A stretch of 64,000 bases of DNA from Pseudomonas sp. (GCF_030683065.1 NZ_JAUXMX010000060.1:23924-87923), one strand, 5' to 3'. Shown: positions 1 through 9,202, numbered from the stretch's first letter. The notes: a model not told the origin generated them from the sequence alone. Numbers and translations: made by a program.

Positions 1-755
1 TGATCACCTGGTTCGCCAAGCAGTATCAGGTCGACATGAGCGAAGCGCAGATCGAAGAGCCGACAGCCTTCGAGCATTTCAACGCGTTCTTTACCCGTGC
101 GCTTAAAGAGGGCGCACGACCACTTGATACCACGCCGGGCGCAATCCTCAGCCCCGCGGACGGGGCGGTCAGCCAACTCGGGAAAATTGAGCACGGCCGG
201 GTATTCCAGGCCAAGGGCCACAGCTTCAGCGTGCTGGAATTGCTCGGCGGTGACAGTGAACGGGCCAGCCTGTTCATGGGCGGCGAATTCGCAACCATTT
301 ACCTGTCGCCCAAAGACTACCATCGCGTACACATGCCGCTAGCCGGCACCCTGCGAGAAATGGTCTACGTGCCTGGCCGGCTGTTCTCGGTCAACCAGAC
401 CACCGCGGAAAACGTCCCGGAACTGTTCGCCCGCAACGAGCGCGTCGTATGCCTGTTCGACACCGAGCGCGGGCCAATGTCCGTGGTACTGGTCGGCGCC
501 ATGATCGTCGCCTCGATTGAAACGGTCTGGGCCGGCCTGGTCACGCCGCCCAAGCGCCAGCTGAAAACCGTCCGCTACGACGAGGCCGCACGCGCCCCCA
601 TCAGCCTGGACAAAGGCGCTGAACTGGGCCGTTTCAAACTGGGTTCGACAGCCATTGTGTTATTTGGCCCGGACCAGGTGCGCTGGGCAGAAACGCTAGG
701 CGCCAACAGCAGCGTGCAGATGGGTCAGGCTATCGGCAACAGCCAGGCCGACTAA
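1..755 (+). CDS. psd: Phosphatidylserine decarboxylase proenzyme, C-terminal part (partial at window edge)
   Basis: Converts phosphatidylserine to phosphatidylethanolamine at the inner membrane. The frame is open through the left edge (codons in phase from base 3), so the N-terminus lies outside the window; the first internal ATG at 36 is not the true start. The FNAFFTRALKEGARP block and ILSPADG are visible. The LGST motif has its Ser codon at 645-647, about 35 residues before the C-terminus; in this family that Ser is where the proenzyme self-cleaves and becomes the pyruvoyl cofactor. Both cleavage residues are intact, so the enzyme should be active. It stands upstream of the PilZ-like gene and fimX in the same direction. 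Confidence 0.97.
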   Translation, partial: ITWFAKQYQVDMSEAQIEEPTAFEHFNAFFTRALKEGARPLDTTPGAILSPADGAVSQLGKIEHGRVFQAKGHSFSVLELLGGDSERASLFMGGEFATIYLSPKDYHRVHMPLAGTLREMVYVPGRLFSVNQTTAENVPELFARNERVVCLFDTERGPMSVVLVGAMIVASIETVWAGLVTPPKRQLKTVRYDEAARAPISLDKGAELGRFKLGSTAIVLFGPDQVRWAETLGANSSVQMGQAIGNSQAD

Positions 756-760
756 GCTGA

Positions 761-789
761 GCGGCGCCTGAACCTGGACAAAGCGCCGC
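761..789 (+). terminator. Hairpin after psd, weak terminator candidate
   Basis: Inverted repeat GCGGCGC (761-767) / GCGCCGC (783-789) starts 5 bases after the psd stop codon. There is no T-run behind it, so it may only protect the mRNA 3' end. The rest of 756-1024 holds a 12-bp perfect palindrome CGGAACGTTCCG at 831-842 and no convincing gene. Confidence 0.3.
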
Positions 790-1024
790 GAGTGATAGGG
801 TAACTTGCATGCCCAATATCACTGCACGCACGGAACGTTCCGAACGGCTGCGCATCTGATCAATGCCGCAGCCACGCGGATAGCACTAATTCTGGCGGCA
901 CGCGCCTCAAGCAGCAGACAGATGCAAGGCATGCGGCCCACGCCGGATACTGCTAGAGTTCGCAAGATTAATTTTCAAGTGAATGTCTCGGCTGAGCTCC
1001 GGGCAATGGAGCATCCTAGCTAAC

Positions 1025-2836
1025 ATGGATAAACAGAGTCCCCACTTACTGCTCCGCGTCCCTACACCGCAGAAGCCGGACCTGTCCTTCTGTGATGCCA
1101 GCCCGCGCGACCTCAAGCGCTGGATCGCCAACCTGCCGAAAGCCAATCTCGGGGAAACCGCCCGCCAGCTCTACCAGGCGCTGATCGAACTCAACCAGTT
1201 GCGCACAGCTCCTGACAACCGCCTGCAGCTGCTAGAACTACTGCGCCCTGAGGTTTATTTCGTCTGCAAACACCTGGAGCGGCACTTTCTCAACCAGGCG
1301 ATTGTTCTCGATGAGCGCCCGCGCAAAGTTGCCAACCTCTGCCAAGCCCTGCAGAACCATCTAGCCGTCGGCTACAAACTGATCATTGCCAACCTGGCTG
1401 CGCAAAATAATGGCGAACGCGGCCCACTCCTCAGCATCGCGCTGCAGCGCGCCATCCATAGCCTGTGCGGGCCATTGATTCGCGCCAGCCAATTGTATTG
1501 CCCCGTTCCTGAAGGCCTGTGGCTGGAACTGCACCAGATCTACCAGATAGCCCGTGAACGGAAGCTGCACAAACTCGCGATCCGCGACCCTTTGGCCAGC
1601 CACACGCAGGGCCTGAGTACCGAGCAAAACTATGTGGTTGCGTTATTGCTTGGTTGCGCGCGCTGCAACCAGATGCGCCAGAATGCTATCGCGCGCCTTG
1701 CCGAAGTCCTTGAGCCATGGAGCGCACTGGTCAGCTTGCAAGCCGGCGATGCGCCCTCAAGCCTGTTTGCGGCAGCTCCGCAAGTCGACGGTCCGCCGCG
1801 CTACACCTCGCTTTTTCCAGAAAAAGAACTGCTCAACGCGCTAGGCATCGACCCCCACGCGCTGGTTGATGCAATCCAGGAATACCTGCTGCTGCCAGCA
1901 GAGGATGCCAGCCAGTCGCGCCTGCTGGTACCGGAAGGGTTCAGCATGGACATGCTGCAGCACCTGAGTGCCGCGTGGGGCGATATCTCCGAACGGACCT
2001 TTAATCGCTCCCAAGGCCAAGGCACTCTCACGTTGTGTATCGGCATGAGTGCACTGCACTTTTTCCTGGCTGATAAGCGCCCATTCAGCGAGATTCTGCA
2101 GCAGCCGAGCGAAACCACGACGGCCGTATTCAACGCCAACACCGACCTCAACACTGCGGATGTATGGTCGAAAGCCTTCGATGCACAGAAGAGCGCAAAC
2201 TGGGACAGCAAGCTGCCCATGGAAGAGATCGAGTACAACAATCCCGCCAATCAGGACATGCCGACAGCCGCCAGTGAAGCTGAGGGCTACCCGACCTACG
2301 ACCTGCCTATCGTCAACCACAGCCCGGGAGGCTATTGCCTGTCCTGGCCCAAGGACGTGCCGAGCCAACTGCAAGCTGGCGAACTGCTCGGCGTACAGGA
2401 CTCTCCCCAACAGGGCTGGAGCGTCGCGGTAGTGCGCTGGATCCGCCAGGTGCGCGGTGGCGGCACACAGATGGGCATCGAACTGATCGCCCCGCACGCA
2501 CAGGCCTGTGGCCTGCAGCTGCTGCGCAAGGCCGAACATAACAGCCAATACCTGCGCGCCCTGTTGCTCCCGGAAATCAGCGCAATTTCCCGCCCCGCGA
2601 CCCTGATCACGCCACGCCTGCCCTTCCAGGAAGGCAATAAGGTGATGATCAACATCAACGGCACAGAACGTCGCGCCGTACTCAGCCAGCGTAAAACCAG
2701 CACCGGCAGTTTCAATCAGTTCGAGTACCGCAGCGTCGAAGAAACCCCCCGTGATACTGATAAACCCGTCACGGCCCATGACAGCCAACGCACGGGTGGG
2801 GCGGAAGACTTTGACTCGTTATGGAAGTCGCTGTAG
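1025..2836 (+). CDS. Conserved PilZ-like protein next to fimX, function unknown
   Basis: A 603-residue soluble protein. The first two thirds look largely alpha-helical and match no enzyme I recognise. The C-terminal part, from about residue 430, has the layout of a PilZ domain: NHSPGG fits the [D/N]xSxxG c-di-GMP motif and is followed by a beta-rich stretch with VAVVRW and MGIEL. I do not see the RxxxR motif usually found just before it, so c-di-GMP binding is not assured. The ATG at 1025 is preferred (GGAG at 1008-1011). An in-frame ATG at 983 would add 14 residues that do not look conserved. A homologue stands between psd and fimX in other pseudomonads, which suggests a role near type IV pili or surface signalling; that is inference. 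Confidence 0.75.
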   Translation: MDKQSPHLLLRVPTPQKPDLSFCDASPRDLKRWIANLPKANLGETARQLYQALIELNQLRTAPDNRLQLLELLRPEVYFVCKHLERHFLNQAIVLDERPRKVANLCQALQNHLAVGYKLIIANLAAQNNGERGPLLSIALQRAIHSLCGPLIRASQLYCPVPEGLWLELHQIYQIARERKLHKLAIRDPLASHTQGLSTEQNYVVALLLGCARCNQMRQNAIARLAEVLEPWSALVSLQAGDAPSSLFAAAPQVDGPPRYTSLFPEKELLNALGIDPHALVDAIQEYLLLPAEDASQSRLLVPEGFSMDMLQHLSAAWGDISERTFNRSQGQGTLTLCIGMSALHFFLADKRPFSEILQQPSETTTAVFNANTDLNTADVWSKAFDAQKSANWDSKLPMEEIEYNNPANQDMPTAASEAEGYPTYDLPIVNHSPGGYCLSWPKDVPSQLQAGELLGVQDSPQQGWSVAVVRWIRQVRGGGTQMGIELIAPHAQACGLQLLRKAEHNSQYLRALLLPEISAISRPATLITPRLPFQEGNKVMININGTERRAVLSQRKTSTGSFNQFEYRSVEETPRDTDKPVTAHDSQRTGGAEDFDSLWKSL

Positions 2837-2964
2837 ATTGCCGACAGATCGATTTTTGTCGCATTTTCGCGCCCATTAACGCGAAAGTCCTGCAGCAACG
2901 CGATCCTCACCCACGTCGCACCAAGGCACAAAGCAGCCTTTAGCGCCGGGTGAGGAGAACGGGT

Positions 2965-3027
2965 ATGCCGCAAAGGCTTTCATTATTCGGACTGCCTGTT
3001 GTGGCATATCCGTTCGCGCAGATTTGA
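2965..3027 (+). CDS. Possible 20-residue leader peptide upstream of fimX
   Basis: A short ORF starts at ATG 2965 after a strong Shine-Dalgarno GAGGAG (2952-2957) and stops with TGA at 3025-3027, eight bases before the fimX ATG. fimX itself has no visible ribosome binding site. Terminating ribosomes could therefore reinitiate at fimX (translational coupling). The product would be MPQRLSLFGLPVVAYPFAQI, with no known motif. Expression is unproven. Confidence 0.35.
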   Translation: MPQRLSLFGLPVVAYPFAQI

Positions 3028-3035
3028 CTCCCGCC

Positions 3036-5105
3036 ATGGCCATCGAAAAAAAAACCATTCGACTGCTGATTCTCGAAGACTCGCAGAATGAGGCCGAGCG
3101 TCTCGTCAGCCTGTTCCGAAACGCTGGCCGCGCCACGCGTGTGCACCGCCTGACTTCCAGCGATGACCTGAGCGAAACCTTGCAGCAAAGCTGGGATCTG
3201 TTGATCTGCGCGCCAAGCAGCGAGCACCTCGATCCAGGCGAGGCGATCAACGCTATCCGCCGCCAGGCCAAAGATATCCCCGTCATTCAATTGCTCGCCG
3301 ACAATGATTCCGACAGCATCACCGAAGCCCTGGCTCTCGGCGCCCAGGATGCGCTGCCGCAAGGCGAAGACGAGCGCCTAGTGCTGGTGGCCAAGCGCGA
3401 ACTGGCCAACCTCGAAGAACGCCGCGCGCGCCGCGCCGCCGAAGTGGCGCTGCGTGAAGCCGAGAAACGCTGCCAGCTGCTGCTCGACAGCTCGGTTGAT
3501 GCCATTACCTATGTACATGACGGCATGCACATCTATGCCAACCGCGCCTACCTTGAGCTCTTCGCTTACAAGGATGGCGAAGAGCTGGAAGGCATGCCCA
3601 TGATCGACTTGATCGCCAGCGCCGACCAAGGCAGCTTCAAAGACTTTCTGAAAAATTACCAGAACGCCGAGGGTAACGCCGAACTGGCCTGCTCTGGCGT
3701 CCAGGCAAGCGGCCAAACCGTTCCGGTGCGCATGAGCTTTTCGCCTGCCACCTACGATGGCGAACCCTGCATCCAGGTAGTGATACACGCCGAAAGCGGC
3801 AACGCCGAACTCGAAGAAAAGCTGCGCGAGATCAGCAGCCAGGACCTGGTCACAGGACTGTACAACCGCAGTTATTTCCTCGGCCTGATGGATGCCGCAG
3901 CCGAGCGCGCAGTAATTGCCGGCCAGCCGGCCAGCCTGGCCTATATCCGCATCGACCGCTATGCCAGCCTGCTGGCAGACGTTGGCCTGGCGGGTATCGA
4001 CTTACTGCTCACCGACCTGGCCAGCCTGCTGCGCGAGCACTTTACGCAAGACGCACAGCTGGCGCGCTTTGGTGATGACGTGTTCACCGTCCTACTGCCC
4101 GGCAAAACCCCGGAGCAAGTAGAAGCAAGCCTGACGAGCCTATTGAAAAAGGTCGAGGGCAACCTCTTCGATATCAACGGGCGTACCGCACAAAGCACCC
4201 TGTCGATTGGCGTCGCGGGGCTAAATGAAAAAACCTCGAAGGCCCAGGAAGTGGTCGACCGCGCCCAACGCTGCGCCGACGAACTGGACCAGGGCAATGC
4301 CCTCAAACTGTTCAACCCTGGCGATGAACTGGCAGCTGCAGCCAACCGCGGCAATATCGTCGCCATGGTTCAGCAAGCACTGGAGCGCAATAGTTTCCGC
4401 CTGTTGTTCCAGCCAATCATCAGCCTGCGCGGCGATAGCCACGAATACTATGAAGTCTTGCTGCGCCTGCTCAGCCCGCAGGGCGAAGAGGTTCCGCCGC
4501 ACGAATTTCTTAACGCAGCCAAAGAAGCGGGCCTAGGCGAAAAGATCGACCGATGGGTCATCCTTAATTCGATCAAATTGCTCGCCAACCACCGTAACAA
4601 GGGCCACAACACCCACTTGTTTGTACACCTTTCAAGCTCCAGCTTGCAGGATCAAACCCTGCTGCAGTGGCTTAGCGTGGCCTTGAAGGCAGCGCGACTG
4701 CCGTCGGACGCACTGGCTTTCCAGTTCAGCGAGCCGGATGCCATTGCCTACCTCAAGCAGGCCAAGGCACTGACCCAGGGATTGAACGAACTGCACTGCA
4801 AGGTGGCGCTGAGTCAATTTGGCTGCGCCATCAATCCCTTCAACACCCTCAAGCACATGCATATCGATTTCGTCAAAGTCGACGGTTCCTTCTCCCAGGA
4901 CCTGTCGACCCCGGAAAGCCAGGAAGCATTGAAAGTCCTGCTGGCCAGCCTGCACGCCCAGGCCAAGATGACCATCGTGCCCTTCATCGAAAGCGCCAGC
5001 GTACTGTCAACCCTCTGGCAGGCCGGGGTCAATTACATCCAGGGTTACTACCTGCAAGGCCCGAGTCAATCAATGGACTATGACTTCGCGGACGGCGACG
5101 AGTAA
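3036..5105 (+). CDS. fimX: FimX, c-di-GMP receptor for type IV pilus assembly and twitching
   Basis: Polar regulator of type IV pilus assembly. Layout over 689 residues: REC-like domain (about 1-120), PAS domain (about 135-250), GGDEF-type domain (about 260-420) and EAL-type domain (about 435-685). The GGDEF motif is GDDVF and the EAL motif is EVL, so both active sites are degenerate. This is the pattern of P. aeruginosa FimX, which binds c-di-GMP through its EAL domain rather than making or degrading it in bulk. The ATG at 3036 gives MAIEKKTIR, the family N-terminus; a TTG at 3024 would add four residues. Codons 3-7 contain a run of nine A (3046-3054). No ribosome binding site is visible, see the leader ORF just upstream. 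Confidence 0.96.
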   Translation: MAIEKKTIRLLILEDSQNEAERLVSLFRNAGRATRVHRLTSSDDLSETLQQSWDLLICAPSSEHLDPGEAINAIRRQAKDIPVIQLLADNDSDSITEALALGAQDALPQGEDERLVLVAKRELANLEERRARRAAEVALREAEKRCQLLLDSSVDAITYVHDGMHIYANRAYLELFAYKDGEELEGMPMIDLIASADQGSFKDFLKNYQNAEGNAELACSGVQASGQTVPVRMSFSPATYDGEPCIQVVIHAESGNAELEEKLREISSQDLVTGLYNRSYFLGLMDAAAERAVIAGQPASLAYIRIDRYASLLADVGLAGIDLLLTDLASLLREHFTQDAQLARFGDDVFTVLLPGKTPEQVEASLTSLLKKVEGNLFDINGRTAQSTLSIGVAGLNEKTSKAQEVVDRAQRCADELDQGNALKLFNPGDELAAAANRGNIVAMVQQALERNSFRLLFQPIISLRGDSHEYYEVLLRLLSPQGEEVPPHEFLNAAKEAGLGEKIDRWVILNSIKLLANHRNKGHNTHLFVHLSSSSLQDQTLLQWLSVALKAARLPSDALAFQFSEPDAIAYLKQAKALTQGLNELHCKVALSQFGCAINPFNTLKHMHIDFVKVDGSFSQDLSTPESQEALKVLLASLHAQAKMTIVPFIESASVLSTLWQAGVNYIQGYYLQGPSQSMDYDFADGDE

Positions 5106-5231
5106 GCCAGCCCGCCAGGCAACCGGCTGTCGCCCCGACACCTGCCCAGCACTCATTTGACCCATGTCACGCTCCCGGCCAGCCCGTGCGCTAGAGTGTT
5201 CTAGCGCCCTTAGCTGCCGAGGAGAAGCACC

Positions 5232-6305
5232 ATGACCATGATGAAAGCCGCCGTATTTGTCGAGCCCGGCCGTATCGAGCTGCAAGACAAGCCCATCCCC
5301 GAAATCGGCCCAAACGATGCGTTGCTGCGCATCACCACCACCACGATTTGTGGCACCGACGTGCATATTCTCAAGGGTGAATACCCGGTAGCCGCAGGCC
5401 TGACCATTGGCCACGAGCCGGTGGGCATCATCGAGAAGCTCGGACGCAACGTGCAGGGTTATCGCGAAGGCCAGCGAGTGATTGCCGGGGCAATCTGTCC
5501 GGACTTCAGCTCCTATGCCAGCCAGGATGGGCACGCAGCGCAGGGAGGCGGTTGCGCCTGCCATGGCTACAAAGCCCTCGGCGGCTGGCGCTTCGGCAAC
5601 ACCATCGATGGCACCCAGGCCGAGTACGTGATGGTGCCCGACGCCCAAGCCAACCTGGCGCCAGTGCCGGACGGCCTCAGCGATGAACAGGTGCTGATGT
5701 GCCCGGACATCATGTCCACTGGCTTCGCCGGTGCCGAAGCAGCAAACATCAAGATCGGCGATATCGTGGTGGTGTTTGCCCAAGGTCCGATCGGTCTTTG
5801 CGCCACTGCGGGCGCCAAGTTGCGCGGCGCCAGCACCATCATTGCGGTAGATCGCGTCGATGCACGCCTGAAAATTGCCCGCCAACTGGGCGCCGACGTC
5901 ACCCTCAACTTCGAACAGGTGGATGTGGTGGAAGAAATCATGCGCCTGACCGGCGGCCGCGGTGTGGACGCCTCAATCGAGGCGCTGGGCCTGCAGTCCA
6001 CCTTCGAGAGCGCCCTGCGGGTTCTCAAACCCGGCGGCACTCTATCCAGCCTGGGCGTTTACTCCAGCGACCTGCGCATCCCGCTAGACGCCTTCAACGC
6101 AGGCTTGGGCGACAAGCGGATCGTCTCCTCATTGTGTCCAGGCGGCAAGGAACGCATGCGCCGACTGATGAACATTGTCGAGTCGCAGCGTATCGACCTG
6201 GCGCCTCTGGTCACCCACAGCTACGCACTCAACGACATAGGCGCGGCCTACGACCTATTCGCCAACCAGCGCGACGGGGTACTCAAGGTGGCGATCAAAC
6301 CGTAG
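5232..6305 (+). CDS. Zinc-dependent medium-chain alcohol dehydrogenase (secondary-alcohol type)
   Basis: NAD(P)-dependent oxidoreductase of 357 residues. Catalytic zinc ligands are Cys40 (TICGTD), His61-Glu62 (GHEP) and Asp159 (CPDIMSTGF). This is the arrangement of thermophilic and clostridial secondary-alcohol dehydrogenases, and the four-Cys structural zinc loop of horse-type enzymes is absent. The Rossmann fold starts near residue 177 (AQGPIG). An Asp after the second strand (AVDR) suggests NAD rather than NADP. GAGGAG at 5219-5224 sits 7 bases before ATG 5232, which fixes the start. Likely substrates are isopropanol, butanediol or similar secondary alcohols, but the substrate cannot be read from sequence. 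The gene converges on serB, leaving 3 bases between stop codons. Confidence 0.85.
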   Translation: MTMMKAAVFVEPGRIELQDKPIPEIGPNDALLRITTTTICGTDVHILKGEYPVAAGLTIGHEPVGIIEKLGRNVQGYREGQRVIAGAICPDFSSYASQDGHAAQGGGCACHGYKALGGWRFGNTIDGTQAEYVMVPDAQANLAPVPDGLSDEQVLMCPDIMSTGFAGAEAANIKIGDIVVVFAQGPIGLCATAGAKLRGASTIIAVDRVDARLKIARQLGADVTLNFEQVDVVEEIMRLTGGRGVDASIEALGLQSTFESALRVLKPGGTLSSLGVYSSDLRIPLDAFNAGLGDKRIVSSLCPGGKERMRRLMNIVESQRIDLAPLVTHSYALNDIGAAYDLFANQRDGVLKVAIKP

Positions 6306-6308
6306 ATG

Positions 6309-7523
6309 CTATTCCAGGCCATCGCGATCACGGAAGCCAAGCAGGTACAGAATGCCATCCAGGCCCAGAGTCGAGATGGCCTGCTTGGCTGATTGCTTGA
6401 CCAGCGGCTTGGCCCGAAACGCCACGCCCAGACCGGCAATGGCCAGCATCGGCAGATCGTTGGCGCCATCGCCGACCGCGATGGTCTGCTCCAGGCGCAG
6501 CCCTTCCTGTTGCGCCAGCTGACGCAACAGGTCGGCCTTGCGCTGAGCATCAACAATCGGCTCGACCGCCACACCGGTAACCAGGCCATCGACGATCTGC
6601 AGTTCATTGGCGAAGACATAGTCGATGCCCAGTTTGACCTGGAGCTGCTTGGCGAAATAGCTGAAACCACCGGACAGAATTGCAGTCTTGTAGCCGAGCC
6701 GACGCAACTCGCTGAACAGCGTCTCGGCGCCCTCGGTCAGGCGTAAGGAAGCACCTATATCGGCCAGCACGTCCTCCGGCAAGCCTTTGAGCAGGGCCAG
6801 ACGTTCACGGAAGCTGGCGGCAAAGTCCAGTTCGCCGCGCATGGCCCGCTCGGTAATCGCCGAGACCTGCTCGCCGACCCCGGCAGCCTTGGCCAATTCG
6901 TCGATCACCTCAGCCTCGATCAGCGTCGAATCCATGTCGAACACCGCCAGGCGGCGGTTACGGCGGAACAACGAGTCGCGCTGGAAGGCAATATCGACAT
7001 TGAGCTCCTGCGCCACGCTGAGAAACTCGGCACGCAAGGCCGCCGGATCGGCAGGTTCGCCACGCACGGAAAACTCGATGCAGCCCTTGCCCTGTTCGGC
7101 CGGCATATCCAGCGGCATGCGCCCGGATAAGCGATCGATATGGTCGATATTCAAATCGTACTTGGCGGTAATGGCACTGACCCGCTGCAATTGCTCGGCG
7201 GTAACCTTGCGGGTCAGCAAGGTCACAATATGCCGCGCCTTGCCCTGACCGCCGACCCACTGCTGATAGTCCTCCTCGGACACCGGCGTGAAGCGCACCT
7301 GCTGGTCGAGCTTGTAGGCGGCAAACAGCAGATCCTTGAGTACCGAGGAGCCCTGCTCGGTTGGCGGAATGTCCACCAGGATGCCAAACGACAGGGTGTC
7401 GTGGATCACCGCCTGGCCGATATCGAGGATATTAACCCCGCCTTGGGCCAGCACACCGGTAATTGCGGCAGTCAGACCGGGACGGTCTTCGCCAGTAATA
7501 TTGATCAGGACGATTTCGCGCAA
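6309..7523 (-). CDS. serB: Phosphoserine phosphatase SerB with two N-terminal ACT domains
   Basis: Hydrolyses O-phosphoserine to serine, the last step of serine synthesis. At 404 residues it is the long pseudomonad form: two ACT regulatory domains (about 1-80 and 98-175) followed by a HAD phosphatase core. Catalytic motif FDMDST has nucleophile Asp196 and acid/base Asp198; SGGF carries the motif II Ser and VGDGAND the metal-binding motif IV. The ACT domains suggest amino-acid feedback. It is divergent from the YtjB-like gene, as smp (ytjB) and serB are in E. coli. Confidence 0.97.
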   Translation of the reverse strand: MREIVLINITGEDRPGLTAAITGVLAQGGVNILDIGQAVIHDTLSFGILVDIPPTEQGSSVLKDLLFAAYKLDQQVRFTPVSEEDYQQWVGGQGKARHIVTLLTRKVTAEQLQRVSAITAKYDLNIDHIDRLSGRMPLDMPAEQGKGCIEFSVRGEPADPAALRAEFLSVAQELNVDIAFQRDSLFRRNRRLAVFDMDSTLIEAEVIDELAKAAGVGEQVSAITERAMRGELDFAASFRERLALLKGLPEDVLADIGASLRLTEGAETLFSELRRLGYKTAILSGGFSYFAKQLQVKLGIDYVFANELQIVDGLVTGVAVEPIVDAQRKADLLRQLAQQEGLRLEQTIAVGDGANDLPMLAIAGLGVAFRAKPLVKQSAKQAISTLGLDGILYLLGFRDRDGLE

Positions 7524-7633
7524 GGCGCACCCTCCGGGGCTTGGTTAAGGGTCAACAGGCTGCTGACAGAGCACGCTTGTTGAAAAGCCGCACATTCTAC
7601 CCATTTTCACTGCCATACGGACACGCGCGGTGC

Positions 7634-7662
7634 TTTGCCCTATGCGGAGCGGTCGCTATACT
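7634..7662 (+). promoter_or_regulatory. Sigma-70-like promoter of the YtjB-like gene
   Basis: TTTGCC (7634-7639), a 17-base spacer, then TATACT (7657-7662). It ends 34 bases before the GTG start at 7697, in the 173-bp divergent region shared with serB. Confidence 0.55.
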
Positions 7663-7696
7663 GCGCGCCACATACAGTCGATAAGAGCGGAGCTCT

Positions 7697-9202
7697 GTGA
7701 ACCGGCCCGCCCCCGTAAAACCCGATAATTTCTTCCTGCTGCTGTTCCAGGCCCTGCGTCAACGCCGCGTCCCCCTGGCCTTGCGCATCGCCAGCCACAG
7801 CCTGCTACTCGTGGCCCTGGCGCTGGTGATCTATGCGTGGGTAATTGGTATGCAGTTCAAGCATGCGATGGAGCAACAGGCTGAAGCCCTGGGCACCAGC
7901 CTGATCACCCAGACTGCCTCCTCGGCCACCGAACTGCTGGTGTCCAACGACATCCTCAGCCTTAGCGTGTTACTGAATAACCTGGTGAAGAACCCGCTGG
8001 TGGCTCATGCGGCGATTTACAGCGTGGATAACCGCGTGCTGGCCGAAGCGGGTTCGCGCCCAGGCAAGACCATGCTGGGCGAGACCGAAGGCCTGTACTC
8101 GACCCCGATTACCTTCCAGGAGGTAATCGCCGGCCAATTGCGCATCAGCCTGGATATGCGCCAGTTTCAGCAACCAATGACCATCAGCCTGCAGAGCATG
8201 GGCATCCTCAGCCTGATTCTGCTGGCGCTGGCCTTATCTCTGAGCATGCGTCTGGGCCGGCATATCTCCACCCCGTTGCTGCAACTGCGCGTCTGGTTAC
8301 GCGACCCGGACGACCCCGCGCCTGGCGCTGGGCGCCAGGATGAAATCGGCGACCTGGCGCGCCAACTGCAAATGCGCCTGGTGCCGGCAAAACCGGAGCC
8401 AGAGCCTGAACCAGAACTCGACGATAGCTACGACGAAGAGGCCGACGAGCACGACTTCGACGATGACGAGCCGACCTTCGAGGTACGCGACCTGCACGAT
8501 GAGCGCTTTGACGATCAGGCCGACAACGACAGCCCGCGCGGCCAGGCGCACGATGACGACCCATTCGCCGACCTGCGTAACCAGGATGATGAGCCCGCAG
8601 CGATTGCTCCGCTGACCGCTCAGCACAGTGCCGTACTGGCCATTCAGCTTGGCGCACAGGAACAACTGCGGCGCCTGCCACGAGCGCGCCTGATGGATCT
8701 GCTAAAGCGCTATCGCGATTGCCTGAACCAAGCCTCAGCGCTTTATCAAGGCGAACTGCACACGCTCAACGACGGCAGCAGCCTAATGCTGTTCCATCGC
8801 CAAGACAGCGGCGAGGATTACCTGACCCATGCCATCTGCTGCGGCGAGCTGATGCGCGCGCTTGGCCACGCCCTGCAAATCGAGGTGGCTGACAGCGGTA
8901 TCACGCTCCAGCTGCAGCTGGGTCTAACCCAGGGCGAAGCTCTGCTGGGCTTGAGCCAAGGCGACTTGTTGCTCAGTGAGACCGCTCAGGATGCATTGGC
9001 TCTGTCCCAGCACAGCCGCAACCTACTGCTCCTCGAACGGCGCGTAGGCGATGATGCATTGGTACGTCAGCGCGCACGCATCCGCACCATCGCCAGCCCG
9101 GAAGGCGCCTGCTGCGTAGAACGCCTGCTGGAACCCTACCCGTCGCTATTGGAGCGCCAGCTGGCGCAAATGCACGAACACCACCCGCATCAGACGCCGT
9201 GA
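7697..9202 (+). CDS. YtjB/AhpA-type membrane protein with a C-terminal cyclase-like domain
   Basis: The N-terminal part resembles the YtjB (Smp) family: a transmembrane helix (about 26-50), a periplasmic domain (about 55-160) and a second helix (about 165-185), then a HAMP-like cytoplasmic piece. Residues about 232-300 form a very acidic linker rich in Asp and Glu, including EPEPEPE. From about residue 310 the sequence looks like a class III nucleotide cyclase fold (RYRDCLNQASALYQGEL, LNDGSSLMLF, LGLTQGEALLG). The first metal-binding Asp is lost (AIQLG), so catalysis is unlikely. Start is GTG 7697 with GGAG just upstream. E. coli YtjB lacks the cyclase-like part. Function is unknown. Confidence 0.7.
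   Translation: MNRPAPVKPDNFFLLLFQALRQRRVPLALRIASHSLLLVALALVIYAWVIGMQFKHAMEQQAEALGTSLITQTASSATELLVSNDILSLSVLLNNLVKNPLVAHAAIYSVDNRVLAEAGSRPGKTMLGETEGLYSTPITFQEVIAGQLRISLDMRQFQQPMTISLQSMGILSLILLALALSLSMRLGRHISTPLLQLRVWLRDPDDPAPGAGRQDEIGDLARQLQMRLVPAKPEPEPEPELDDSYDEEADEHDFDDDEPTFEVRDLHDERFDDQADNDSPRGQAHDDDPFADLRNQDDEPAAIAPLTAQHSAVLAIQLGAQEQLRRLPRARLMDLLKRYRDCLNQASALYQGELHTLNDGSSLMLFHRQDSGEDYLTHAICCGELMRALGHALQIEVADSGITLQLQLGLTQGEALLGLSQGDLLLSETAQDALALSQHSRNLLLLERRVGDDALVRQRARIRTIASPEGACCVERLLEPYPSLLERQLAQMHEHHPHQTP

Noticed and set aside
805..1023. 72-codon ORF after psd
   Set aside because: No ribosome site, no family, and it lies in a region with palindromes that looks regulatory or neutral.
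1841..2788. Long ORF of 315 codons on the minus strand inside the PilZ-like gene
   Set aside because: Third-position GC bias creates open antisense frames in GC-rich genes. It has no ribosome site or recognisable family and sits fully under a better supported gene.
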